Origin: an uncultured Clostridia bacterium | Lineage (GTDB): Bacteria; Bacillota; Clostridia; TANB77; CAG-508 | Direction of reading: 5' to 3' | NCBI GenBank assembly: GCA_934169775.1 | Contig: CAKPOI010000015.1 | Span: 1-30,607, forward strand | Length of the DNA: 30,607 nucleotides | Shown here: in pieces, positions 15,157 to 23,302 of the stretch | How positions within the stretch are numbered: position 1 is the first letter of the stretch | How the letters are laid out: the number at the start of each line of letters is the position of its first letter | The notes under the pieces: generated by a model | The model's database searches: none | What the model saw: the letters and a program-made list of their open reading frames with translations, nothing else | Told to the model about the DNA's origin: nothing | Position numbers and translations under genes: made by a program

Positions 15157-15612
15157 ATGAACAAAAAGCATTATATTTATGGGACGGTATTGTATTTTAT
15201 CAATGTCACAGGTGAAAAATACTTTATCAATTTGAGAACAGGTGATAAAGTGTTAGCATTACCAAGACGGGATAATAAACAAAAGTTAACACTAATCCCG
15301 TGTGATGTAACAAAAGAGGATGTCGAATACGCAAAAAAGCTTGAAAAATCCGGATTACTTTCAAACCAATATGTAAATGCTATGGAAAATTTCAAAATTT
15401 CAGCTGAGAGAAAAAAGCAGCAAAAAGGTAAAGAATTAAGCAAATACGAAAAAATTGCTGCTTATTCAGTGAAAGAATTGGCATATAAAGACATACTTAA
15501 CGCAATTATTTTTGGTTTTGAGCCTATGGTAGATGAAATCAATTACCACATAAGCTGTGGAAAAGACATTTATAAAATAGCATGGAAAAAATGTAGTGCT
15601 GTAACTAAATGA
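15157..15612 (+). CDS. Hypothetical protein, 151 residues
   Basis: I do not recognise this family. The protein starts MNKKHYIYGTVLYFINVTGEKYFINLRTGD. It has a basic helical middle (AERKKQQKGKELSKYEKIAAYS) and a short C-terminal region with one Cys at HISCGKDIY and another at KKCSAVTK. No signal peptide or membrane segment is seen. AGGAGG sits just upstream of the ATG. The gene has its own strong promoter and is followed by a perfect 11-bp stem-loop, so it is a stand-alone unit. Its codon use (ACGG, CCCG, GTCG, CGG present) is less A-biased than its neighbours, hinting at acquisition from elsewhere. Confidence 0.65.
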   Translation: MNKKHYIYGTVLYFINVTGEKYFINLRTGDKVLALPRRDNKQKLTLIPCDVTKEDVEYAKKLEKSGLLSNQYVNAMENFKISAERKKQQKGKELSKYEKIAAYSVKELAYKDILNAIIFGFEPMVDEINYHISCGKDIYKIAWKKCSAVTK

Positions 15613-15617
15613 TACTG

Positions 15618-15646
15618 AGGAGCCAATTGAATTTTAATTGGCTCCT
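15618..15646 (+). terminator. Stem-loop after the unknown gene
   Basis: A perfect 11-bp stem AGGAGCCAATT (15618-15628)/AATTGGCTCCT (15636-15646) with a 7-nt loop. The following AGAATTTATT is only partly T-rich. It lies 32 bases before the ymdB start, so it may separate or attenuate the two genes. Confidence 0.5.
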
Positions 15647-15677
15647 AGAATTTATTATAGAAAGCGAGAAAAAATAT

Positions 15678-16451
15678 ATGAAAATTTTAGCAGTTGGAGA
15701 TATTATTGGAAATGCTGGAGTAAAAGAACTAAGAAAACAATTATCAAAAATAAAACAAGAAAAAGGAATAGATTTTACAATAGTCAATGGAGAAAATTCG
15801 GCAGAAGGAATGGGAATAACCGAAAAGAACTACAAAGACATTATAGAAGTTGGAACAGATGTTGTTACAATGGGAAATCATACATGGGGAAAAAAAGACA
15901 TATTTAAATTTATTGATGATCCTAAAATAATAAGACCTGCAAATTATCCAGAAGGAGTTGTGGGAAAAGGATATAATATTTATAAGAAAAATGGAAAAAA
16001 TATTGCAGTTATTAATTTAATAGGAAGAGTAGATATTGCAGTATTATCAGAAAATCCATTTTTAAAGGCTAAATCAATAATTGATAGTATTTCAAAAAAA
16101 GTAGATATAATAATAGTTGATTTTCACGCAGAAGCAACAGCCGAAAAAATAGCTATGGGATATTATTTAGATGGAAAAGTAACAGCACTTTTTGGAACAC
16201 ATACACATGTGCAAACTGCTGATGAAAAGATTTTACCAAATGGAACAGGATATATTACTGATATAGGTATGACTGGACCAAAGAATTCTGTAATAGGCAT
16301 GAATATACAAGCATCTATAAAAAGATTTGAAACGACTTTGCCTGAAAGATATAAAATTGCAGAAGGAGAATGTATGTTTAATGGAGTAATCTTTGAAATT
16401 GATGATAAAACAAATAAAGTCATAGGAATAGAAAGAATAATTAAATATTAA
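15678..16451 (+). CDS. ymdB: YmdB-type metallophosphoesterase
   Basis: A 257-residue binuclear metal phosphoesterase of the TIGR00282 type. Metal-binding motifs are GDIIG (Asp8), VNGENSAEGMG, MGNHTWGKKD, DFHAEATAEK and GTHTHVQTAD. The B. subtilis homologue hydrolyses 2',3'-cyclic nucleotides and influences biofilm and motility choices. The ATG at 15678 gives the conserved start MKILAVGDI; the reading frame continues upstream but through the stem-loop at 15618, so the extension is rejected. The ribosome binding site is weak (GAAAGCGAG). The ymdB-spoVS order matches that of Bacillus. Confidence 0.92.
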   Translation: MKILAVGDIIGNAGVKELRKQLSKIKQEKGIDFTIVNGENSAEGMGITEKNYKDIIEVGTDVVTMGNHTWGKKDIFKFIDDPKIIRPANYPEGVVGKGYNIYKKNGKNIAVINLIGRVDIAVLSENPFLKAKSIIDSISKKVDIIIVDFHAEATAEKIAMGYYLDGKVTALFGTHTHVQTADEKILPNGTGYITDIGMTGPKNSVIGMNIQASIKRFETTLPERYKIAEGECMFNGVIFEIDDKTNKVIGIERIIKY

Positions 16452-16457
16452 ATATTA

Positions 16458-16520
16458 AAAATTATTTAAAATGTATTTGGATATATAAAGTATGGCAATT
16501 ATATTTTAAATAATTTTTTT
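16458..16520 (+). terminator. Terminator of ymdB
   Basis: A 15-bp stem AAAATTATTTAAAAT (16458-16472)/ATTTTAAATAATTTT (16503-16517), followed by further T to 16520, with a 30-nt loop. Confidence 0.6.
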
Positions 16521-16655
16521 GTCAAAAATTCGGTTCTTTTAAGTAAAAAAAAACTAAAAATAATTATGGAATGAAAGCTGTGTCGCATTTTGTCGAAAAT
16601 GCTTAAAAACACTTGAATTTTGCGATGAAAAGTTAAAAAAATTAATGAAAAACTA

Positions 16656-16684
16656 TTTACAAAAATTTCCAAATACTATAAAAT
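16656..16684 (+). promoter_or_regulatory. Promoter of spoVS
   Basis: TTTACA (16656-16661), 17 bp, TAAAAT (16679-16684), about 55 bp upstream of the start. This looks like sigma-A. B. subtilis spoVS is sigma-H dependent, but I could not find a convincing sigma-H site here. Nothing else was seen in 16521-16655. Confidence 0.55.
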
Positions 16685-16738
16685 AAGACCATAAAAGTTG
16701 CAACAAAAAATATTTTATTAAGTAGGAGGAAAATAAAA

Positions 16739-17002
16739 ATGGAAGTTTTAAAAATCTCATCAAAATCAAATCCTAATTCAGTTGCAGGTGCAATTGCAGG
16801 ATTAGTAAAGGAATCAAATAAGGCAGAAATGCAAGCAATAGGAGCAGGAGCTTTAAATCAAGCTGTAAAGGCGGTAGCTATAGCAAGAGGTTTTGTTGCT
16901 CCATCAGGTGTTGATTTAGTTTGCATACCAGCATTTGCTGAGGTAGAAGTTGAAGGCGAAGATAGAACAGGAATTAAGTTGATTGTAGAATCAAGATCAT
17001 AG
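16739..17002 (+). CDS. spoVS: Stage V sporulation protein S
   Basis: An 87-residue Alba-like nucleic-acid-binding-fold protein, full length and highly typical: MEVLKISSKSNPNSVAGAIAG...EMQAIGAGALNQAVKAVAIARGFVAPSG.DLVCIPAF...IKLIVE. Needed for efficient late sporulation in B. subtilis; homologues also occur in some non-sporulators. AGTAGGAGG lies upstream of the ATG, and it has its own promoter and terminator. Confidence 0.97.
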   Translation: MEVLKISSKSNPNSVAGAIAGLVKESNKAEMQAIGAGALNQAVKAVAIARGFVAPSGVDLVCIPAFAEVEVEGEDRTGIKLIVESRS

Positions 17003-17014
17003 ATTTTAATTATT

Positions 17015-17041
17015 AAGAAGGCGATAAAAGCCTTCTTTTTT
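17015..17041 (+). terminator. Terminator of spoVS
   Basis: An 8-bp stem AAGAAGGC (17015-17022)/GCCTTCTT (17030-17037) with a 7-nt loop and a T-run. Its T-run overlaps the -35 of the feoA promoter candidate. Confidence 0.85.
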
Positions 17042-17069
17042 GAACTAAAATATATTGTCAAAATATAAT
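17040..17069 (+). promoter_or_regulatory. Candidate feoAB promoter
   Basis: TTGAAC (17040-17045), 18 bp, TATAAT (17064-17069). No clear Fur box was recognised around it. Confidence 0.45.
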
Positions 17070-17120
17070 ATAATAAGGATTGAAATAAATTCAATTTAAT
17101 AGGAAAGGAATTGAGCAAAA

Positions 17121-17342
17121 ATGAATTTAAGTGAAGTAAAAATAAATAAACCTTGTAAAATATTAGAAATACATTGTAAAGAAGATATAAAAAGGAGATT
17201 ATTAGATTTAGGCATGATAAAAGGAACTAGAATAACTCCAGTATTAATAAGTCCTTCTGGAGATCCAAAAGCATTTGACATTAGAGGAACATTAATAGCA
17301 ATAAGAGAAGATGATACAAAATTGATAGATATAATATTGTAA
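17121..17342 (+). CDS. feoA: Ferrous iron transport protein A
   Basis: A 73-residue SH3-like cytoplasmic protein that supports FeoB. Typical motifs: RRLLDLGMIKGTRITPVLISPSGDPKAFDIRGTLIAIR. AAAGGAA precedes the ATG. feoB begins 140 bases downstream, with an intervening structured stretch. Confidence 0.93.
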   Translation: MNLSEVKINKPCKILEIHCKEDIKRRLLDLGMIKGTRITPVLISPSGDPKAFDIRGTLIAIREDDTKLIDIIL

Positions 17343-17374
17343 CTAAAAATGGCTTTCTTCATAAAATATATTAG

Positions 17375-17459
17375 GAACAAAAGCGGACATTAAAAAGAAT
17401 TAGTATTTATTAGAACATTTTAAAGTCCGCGTATTTGTTTGCACGCGAAATTTGCAAAC
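17375..17459 (+). other. Two stem-loops between feoA and feoB
   Basis: GCGGAC (17383-17388) pairs with GTCCGC (17425-17430) across a 36-nt loop. GTTTGCA (17437-17443) pairs with TGCAAAC (17453-17459). They might tune the feoA/feoB expression ratio. The first arm lies within an 18-bp sequence (17375-17392) that is repeated exactly after nrdG (22360-22377). Confidence 0.4.
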
Positions 17460-17481
17460 TAATATATGAAGGAGGTTTTTC

Positions 17482-19347
17482 ATGGATAAAAAATTTACAG
17501 TAGCATTGGCTGGAAATCCAAATGTGGGGAAATCTACAATATTTAATAGTTTAACTGGAATGCATCAACATACTGGAAACTGGCCAGGAAAAACAGTTGC
17601 AAATGCAAAGGGAGAGGCAAAAATTCATGACAAAGACTTTATATTTATAGATATTCCAGGTACATATTCATTAATGTCACATTCAGAAGAAGAAGAAATA
17701 GCAAGAGATTATATTTGCAACGGCAATCCAGATGTTACAGTAGTTGTTGTAGATAGTACATGTTTAGAAAGAAATTTAAATCTTACATTTCAAATAATGG
17801 AATTAACACCAAATGTAATATTATGTGTAAATTTACTTGACGAAGCAAAAAAGAAAAAAATAAAAATAGATCTAAAAAAACTATCAGAATTATTGGGAGT
17901 GCCAGTTGTTGGAACCACTGCAAAAAAGAAAAAAACTTTAGAAAATTTAAAAAGTACAATATATGATGTATCAACAGGAAAAATAAATTGTAATCCAAAA
18001 TTAATTGAATATGAAGAAAATAGAAATAGCAAAAATGAAGAAGAAAAAGTATCCAAAATATTAAACAGAGCAGAAGAAATATGTAAAAAAGTATGTACTT
18101 TTGAAGATAAAAATTATAGTGAAAAAGATAGAAAAATAGATAAAATATTAACATCAAAAAAATTTGGAATACCAATAATGATTTTATTTCTAGCAATAAT
18201 TTTTTGGATAACAATTATTGGAGCAAATTATCCTTCAGAATTACTATTTATGTTTTTTGGATGGATACAAGAAAAGCTAATACATTTTGCTACATACATT
18301 AATTGTCCACAATGGATATCAGATATGCTAATATTAGGAGTGTATCAAACTTTAACATGGGTAATATCTGTTATGTTGCCACCAATGGCAATATTTTTTC
18401 CATTATTCACATTTTTAGAGGATTTGGGATATTTGCCAAGAATTGCATTTAATATGGATAAATTTTTTAAAAAAGCTTGTTGTACAGGTAAACAGATGAT
18501 AACAATGTGTATGGGATTTGGATGTAATGCTTGTGGTGTAACAGGTTGTAGAATTATAGATTCTCCTAGAGAAAGGCTTATAGCAATACTAACAAACAAT
18601 CTAGTTCCATGTAATGGAAGATTTCCGTTTTTGATATCAATAGCCACAATTTTTATAGCTGGAAGTTATGGAAAATTTTCAAGTATATTAGCAACAATAA
18701 GTGTAATAGGAGTAATAATTTTTGGAATATTCTTAACTTTGGTAATATCAAAAATATTATCAAAAACTATATTAAAAGGAATGCCATCATCATTTGTATT
18801 AGAACTACCACCATATAGAAAACCACAAATAAGCAAAATTTTAGTAAGATCTTTATTTGATAGAACATTATATGTATTAAAAAGAGCAATAAAAGTAGCA
18901 GCACCAGCAGGTCTAGTTATATGGATAATGGCAAATGTTGCAATACAAGGGAATTCTATATTGACAATTGTCGCAAATTTTTTTGATCCATTTGCAAAAT
19001 TGATGGGATTAGATGGTTATATATTAACAGCATTTGTCTTAGGAATTCCTGCAAATGAAATAGTATTACCAATAATATTAATGTGTTATTTAAAAGCAAA
19101 AACATTAACAAATATGGAAGATACAATGGCTATAGGTGAAATTTTAAAACAGAACGGATGGACTATATTAACAGCAATAAATGTCATGATATTTACTATT
19201 TTACATTTTCCTTGTGCTACTACTTTGATGACCATAAAAAAGGAAACTGGAAAATGGAAATGGGTAGGTTTGTCATTTTTAATACCAACAATTTGTGGAA
19301 TTTTAGTATGTTTTGTAACAACAGGTGTTTATAATATATTTACGTAA
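17482..19347 (+). CDS. feoB: Ferrous iron transporter FeoB
   Basis: A 621-residue membrane Fe(II) transporter with an N-terminal G domain: G1 GNPNVGKST (11-19), G3 DIPG (57-60), G4 NLLD (117-120). A helical GDI-like region follows, then the polytopic part from about residue 230 with two Gate/FeoB_C repeats (PPMAIFFPLFTFLEDLGYLPR...CMGFGCNACGVTGCRII; VLGIPANEIVLPI). The conserved Cys in GFGCNACGV is proposed to line the pathway. Shorter than the E. coli protein but normal for Clostridia. AAGGAGG lies upstream. No feoC is visible. Confidence 0.96.
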   Translation: MDKKFTVALAGNPNVGKSTIFNSLTGMHQHTGNWPGKTVANAKGEAKIHDKDFIFIDIPGTYSLMSHSEEEEIARDYICNGNPDVTVVVVDSTCLERNLNLTFQIMELTPNVILCVNLLDEAKKKKIKIDLKKLSELLGVPVVGTTAKKKKTLENLKSTIYDVSTGKINCNPKLIEYEENRNSKNEEEKVSKILNRAEEICKKVCTFEDKNYSEKDRKIDKILTSKKFGIPIMILFLAIIFWITIIGANYPSELLFMFFGWIQEKLIHFATYINCPQWISDMLILGVYQTLTWVISVMLPPMAIFFPLFTFLEDLGYLPRIAFNMDKFFKKACCTGKQMITMCMGFGCNACGVTGCRIIDSPRERLIAILTNNLVPCNGRFPFLISIATIFIAGSYGKFSSILATISVIGVIIFGIFLTLVISKILSKTILKGMPSSFVLELPPYRKPQISKILVRSLFDRTLYVLKRAIKVAAPAGLVIWIMANVAIQGNSILTIVANFFDPFAKLMGLDGYILTAFVLGIPANEIVLPIILMCYLKAKTLTNMEDTMAIGEILKQNGWTILTAINVMIFTILHFPCATTLMTIKKETGKWKWVGLSFLIPTICGILVCFVTTGVYNIFT

Positions 19348-19442
19348 TGTGTTTGTAATAGTATTGTAATATTTTTGTAACAAAAAATCTTTTCTTAGAA
19401 ACAAGCAAAATTGAAAATAAAAATAAAATCAAAGTCATAATT

Positions 19443-19458
19443 TGTTGCAATTGCAACA
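19443..19458. promoter_or_regulatory. Perfect 16-bp palindrome upstream of nrdD, candidate operator
   Basis: TGTTGCAATTGCAACA is a perfect dyad ending 20 bp before the -10 box of nrdD, where a -35 would lie. With its flanks it vaguely resembles a Rex site (TTGTT...AACA) but the inner bases differ. A repressor or activator site is likely; the regulator is unknown. Confidence 0.5.
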
Positions 19459-19478
19459 GAAAATGGCTTTTTTTCATG

Positions 19479-19484
19479 TATAAT
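19479..19484 (+). promoter_or_regulatory. -10 box of the nrdDG promoter
   Basis: A perfect TATAAT preceded by TG, with no good -35 at 17 bp; the palindrome occupies that zone. It overlaps the first ATG of the longest nrdD reading frame, so that ATG cannot be the start. Confidence 0.55.
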
Positions 19485-19550
19485 AGAGACATCGAATTTA
19501 AATATAAAAATCGAATTAATATATGGGGAATGGAAAGGGGATATAGAGCA

Positions 19551-21710
19551 ATGAAAATTATAAAAAGGGACGGAACAATAGTTGATTATGATTCAGAAAA
19601 GATTAGAGTTGCTATAGGTAAAGCAAATAATGAGGTATCAAAAAAAGAAAAGGCAACAGATGAAGATATAAATAACATTATTGCATATATAGAAGATCTA
19701 AAAAAATCAAGAATATTAGTTGAAGATATTCAAGATATAATCGAAAAAAAATTAATGGAATTTGAAAAATATCAATTAGCCAAACAATACATCACATATC
19801 GTTATACAAGAGCATTAGTTAGAAAATCAAATACAACAGATCAATCAATAAAAGAATTAATTGATGGAGAAAGCGAATACTGGAATACAGAAAATTCTAA
19901 CAAAAATGCAAAAGTTGTAACAACACAAAGAGATTATTTAGCAGGAATTACAAGTACAGATATAACAAGAAGATTTTTATTGCCAGAAGACATAGTAAAA
20001 GCTCATGATGAAGGAATTATTCATTTTCATGATGCAGATTATTTTGCACAAAATGCATTACACAACTGTGATTTAATAAACTTGGAAGATATGTTACAAA
20101 ATGGCACAAGTATAAATGGGGTAATGATAGAAAAACCACATAGATTTTTGACAGCAATGACAATTGCAACACAAATAATAACAGCTGTAAATTCAAGTCA
20201 ATATGGTGGAGTAACAGTTACAATGACACATTTAGCACCATTTGTAAGAGAAAGCTATAAAAGATTTTTAGAAAAATATGAAGCAAGAAAATTATCTAAA
20301 GAAGATTGTGAAAAATATGCCAAAGAAGACTTAAAAAAAGAAGTAAGAGATGGTGTACAAACATTCCAATATCAAATTAATTCAATGACAACAACAAATG
20401 GACAAGCTCCTTTCCTAAGTGTTTGCCTATATTTAGGTGAAACAGAAGAATATAAAGAAGAATTAGCAATGATTATAGAAGAAATCTTAAAACAAAGAAC
20501 ATTAGGAATGAAAAACGAAAAAGGTGTATATGTAACACCAGCTTTCCCAAAATTGTTATATGTATTAGAAGAAGATAATATTCATGAAAACAGTAAATAT
20601 TGGTATTTGACAGAATTAGCAGCAAAATGCACAGCTAAAAGAATGGTACCAGATTATATTTCAGAAAAGAAAATGTTGGAATTAAAGATAGACAAAAATG
20701 GAGAAGGACATTGCTATCCATGTATGGGATGCAGATCATTCTTAACTCCATATGTAGACCCAAAAACAAACAAACCAAAATATTATGGTAGATTTAATCA
20801 AGGTGTTGTAACAATAAATTTAGTTGATGCAGCATTATCATCAGGAAAAGACATGGAAAAATTCTGGAAAATATTTGATGAGAGATTAGAACTATGTCAT
20901 AAAGCATTAAAAATAAGACATGAAAGACTAAGTAAAGCTACAAGTGATGTAGCACCTATATTATGGCAACATGGAGCATTATCAAGATTAAAAAAAGGAG
21001 AAAGCATCCACCCACTATTACACGGAGGATATTCGACAATATCATTAGGATATGCAGGATTATATGAATGTGTTAAATACATGACAGGTCATAGCCATAC
21101 AGACAACGGAACAGGAAAAGAATTTGGACTAAAAGTAATGCAAAAATTAAATGATAAATGCAAAGAATGGAAAGAACAAGAAGATATTGATTATAGTGTA
21201 TATGGCACACCAATAGAATCAACAACATATAAATTTGCAAAATGCTTGAAAAAAAGATTTGGGAAAATTAAAGGTATTACAGATAGAAATTATATTACAA
21301 ATTCTTATCATGTACCAGTATTTGAAGAAATTGATGCATTCTCTAAATTGAAATTAGAAAGTGAATTTCAAACATTAAGTCCAGGTGGTGCAATTTCTTA
21401 TGTTGAAACTCCAAATTTACAAGACAATCTAGAAGTTGTATTACAAATTATTAAATTTATTTATAATAATATTATGTACGCAGAACTAAATACAAAATCA
21501 GATTATTGCCAAAAATGTGGATATGATGGTGAAATTTTGATTGATGATAATCTTGAATGGTATTGCCCAAATTGTGGTAATAGAGATCATGACACTTTAA
21601 ATGTTGCTAGAAGAACTTGTGGTTATATAGGAAGTAATTTCTGGAATAAAGGACGTACAGAAGAAATAAAGGAAAGAGTATTGCATATTGATAATAAAGA
21701 TGATGAATAG
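19551..21710 (+). CDS. nrdD: Anaerobic (class III) ribonucleoside-triphosphate reductase
   Basis: A 719-residue glycyl-radical enzyme making dNTPs without oxygen. The N-terminal ATP-cone (MKIIKRDGTIVDYDSEKI...TYRYTRALVR) gives allosteric control. The catalytic barrel has the HFHDADYF and CYPCMGCRS regions. The C-terminus has a zinc site (CQKCGYDG...CPNCGNRD) and the radical loop RRTCGYIGSNFW. The start at 19551 is chosen for the family N-terminus, with GAAAGGGG upstream and the promoter overlapping the earlier ATG. It is followed by its activase gene nrdG after a 160-bp gap. Confidence 0.96.
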   Translation: MKIIKRDGTIVDYDSEKIRVAIGKANNEVSKKEKATDEDINNIIAYIEDLKKSRILVEDIQDIIEKKLMEFEKYQLAKQYITYRYTRALVRKSNTTDQSIKELIDGESEYWNTENSNKNAKVVTTQRDYLAGITSTDITRRFLLPEDIVKAHDEGIIHFHDADYFAQNALHNCDLINLEDMLQNGTSINGVMIEKPHRFLTAMTIATQIITAVNSSQYGGVTVTMTHLAPFVRESYKRFLEKYEARKLSKEDCEKYAKEDLKKEVRDGVQTFQYQINSMTTTNGQAPFLSVCLYLGETEEYKEELAMIIEEILKQRTLGMKNEKGVYVTPAFPKLLYVLEEDNIHENSKYWYLTELAAKCTAKRMVPDYISEKKMLELKIDKNGEGHCYPCMGCRSFLTPYVDPKTNKPKYYGRFNQGVVTINLVDAALSSGKDMEKFWKIFDERLELCHKALKIRHERLSKATSDVAPILWQHGALSRLKKGESIHPLLHGGYSTISLGYAGLYECVKYMTGHSHTDNGTGKEFGLKVMQKLNDKCKEWKEQEDIDYSVYGTPIESTTYKFAKCLKKRFGKIKGITDRNYITNSYHVPVFEEIDAFSKLKLESEFQTLSPGGAISYVETPNLQDNLEVVLQIIKFIYNNIMYAELNTKSDYCQKCGYDGEILIDDNLEWYCPNCGNRDHDTLNVARRTCGYIGSNFWNKGRTEEIKERVLHIDNKDDE

Positions 21711-21739
21711 TTGAAAAATAATTAAATTTTGGCTGCGTT

Positions 21740-21799
21740 AAATTTCATTTGAAACTTGGGTTACATACACAAAGCACCTTTACCTTTTAAATGAAATTT
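21740..21799 (+). other. Long-arm stem-loop between nrdD and nrdG
   Basis: AAATTTCATTT (21740-21750) pairs perfectly with AAATGAAATTT (21789-21799) around a 38-nt loop. No T-run. It may stabilise or attenuate the transcript, lowering activase relative to reductase. Confidence 0.45.
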
Positions 21800-21870
21800 G
21801 CCTTGCAAAAATTTACTTCTTTTCCAACTAGAAGAGAGCTAAAATTAGAAAATGAAAGAAGAGATTGAAA

Positions 21871-22359
21871 ATGAGATATAATAAGATTAGAAAAATGGAT
21901 ATATCAGATGGTCCAGGCGTTAGAGTTTCTATATTTATGCAAGGCTGCACATTTAACTGCAAAAATTGCTTTAATCCTGAAACACATGACTTTAATGGAG
22001 GAAAAGAATTCACAGATGACACTATAAATAGAGTACTTGAGCTATGCGAAAATGAAAATGTAGAAGGGTTATCAATTTTAGGTGGAGAACCAATGAACCC
22101 TAAAAATATTGAAGGTACAACTAAACTTGCAAAAGCTTTTAAACAAAAATTTCCAAATAAAAATTTGTGGGCATGGTCAGGCTTTAAATTTGATAGAGAT
22201 TTAAAAGATAAGGAAGTTGTTAAATATTTAGATGTTCTTGTTGACGGACAATATATGGATGATTTGCATAATCCAACTTTGAAATGGAAAGGCTCTTCAA
22301 ACCAAAGAGTTATAAATGTGCAAGAAAGCTTAAAGAACAATGAAGTAATCTTATTGTAA
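21871..22359 (+). CDS. nrdG: Anaerobic ribonucleotide reductase activating protein (radical SAM)
   Basis: A 162-residue activase that uses S-adenosylmethionine and a 4Fe-4S cluster to install the glycyl radical on NrdD. The cluster motif is CTFNCKNC (CxxxCxxC, about residues 27-34), preceded by MDISDGPGVRVSIFMQGC and followed by the SAM-binding LSILGGEPMNPKN. It ends WKGSSNQRVINVQESL, as usual. A TTG at 21865 would add two residues; the ATG at 21871 is preferred. Confidence 0.95.
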   Translation: MRYNKIRKMDISDGPGVRVSIFMQGCTFNCKNCFNPETHDFNGGKEFTDDTINRVLELCENENVEGLSILGGEPMNPKNIEGTTKLAKAFKQKFPNKNLWAWSGFKFDRDLKDKEVVKYLDVLVDGQYMDDLHNPTLKWKGSSNQRVINVQESLKNNEVILL

Positions 22360-22405
22360 GAACAAAAGCGGACATTAGGAAGTTCGAAGAACTTTCATAG
22401 GATAT

Positions 22406-22435
22406 AAAAATAATGAGTTTTTACTCATTATTTTT
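22406..22435 (+). terminator. Terminator of nrdDG
   Basis: A 13-bp perfect stem AAAAATAATGAGT (22406-22418)/ACTCATTATTTTT (22423-22435) with a TTTT loop. A smaller hairpin, GAAGTTC-GAA-GAACTTT, lies at 22379-22395. Confidence 0.8.
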
Positions 22436-22483
22436 ATCTATTAAGAAAACTTATATAAAATAATGTAAGGTGGTGAAACAATT

Positions 22484-23122
22484 TTGAAAGAAAAAATAAA
22501 AGATTTCTTTATTAAAAATCTAAAGTGGATTATATTATTTGTCTGTCTAATTGGATTTTTGGCATTAGCAGAAGATATATTTAACAAAGAAATAATGAAT
22601 GGAGATATTATTGGATATAAAATTATATCAACATTTTTAATATCAGATTTTGCAACACCAATAGCAAAATTTATTACTAATTTTGGTGGAGCAATATTTT
22701 TAATAGCTTTAACAATTGTTTTATTTATTCTAATAAAAAATAAGAAAATAGGAGCATCTATTTTTTCAAATTTAGTTGTTATTACTATATTAAATCAGTT
22801 ATTAAAAAGAATATTACAAAGACCCAGACCAACTGAATTTAGAATAATAGAGGAGACCGGATATAGTTTCCCTTCAGGACATTCTATGGTTAGTATGGCT
22901 TTTTATGGCTATTTGATATATTTAATTTATAGATATGTAAAAAATAAGTATTTAAAATGGGGCTTAATTGTTTTGCTTAGTTTATTAATTTGTACTATTG
23001 GAATTAGCAGAATTTATTTAGGAGTGCACTATACAAGTGATGTATTAGGTGGATTTTTAATATCAATTTCTTATTTGGTTATTTATATAAGTGCTGTTAA
23101 TAAACTTTTAATTGACAAATAA
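22484..23122 (+). CDS. PAP2-family membrane phosphatase
   Basis: A 212-residue protein with about six membrane helices and the three acid-phosphatase motifs: KRILQRPRP (KxxxxxxRP), FPSGHSM (PSGH) and SRIYLGVHYTSD (SRxxxxxHxxxD). Members dephosphorylate phosphatidate, undecaprenyl diphosphate or related lipids at the membrane; which one applies here cannot be told from sequence. It starts with TTG, supported by AAGGTGG (22467-22473) ten bases upstream. Confidence 0.9.
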   Translation: MKEKIKDFFIKNLKWIILFVCLIGFLALAEDIFNKEIMNGDIIGYKIISTFLISDFATPIAKFITNFGGAIFLIALTIVLFILIKNKKIGASIFSNLVVITILNQLLKRILQRPRPTEFRIIEETGYSFPSGHSMVSMAFYGYLIYLIYRYVKNKYLKWGLIVLLSLLICTIGISRIYLGVHYTSDVLGGFLISISYLVIYISAVNKLLIDK

Positions 23123-23154
23123 TAAAAAACATAATTAAAACTTTACTAAAGTAC

Positions 23155-23198
23155 AAAAATTGCAATGAATTTTTATATTTTAATTCATTGCAATTTTT
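23155..23198. terminator. Bidirectional terminator between convergent genes
   Basis: A 17-bp perfect stem (23155-23171 with 23182-23198), A5 on the left and T5 on the right, with a 10-nt loop. It serves the PAP2 gene from the left and could serve dacA from the right. Confidence 0.8.
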
Positions 23199-23302
23199 GC
23201 GCACGAACAAAGATGCAGACTAAAAAATATTTTAAATAAATGATAATGCTGTTAATGTATGCTTTTGTTTTTAGAAAAGTAACGTTACAAAGATATTTGA
23301 TT

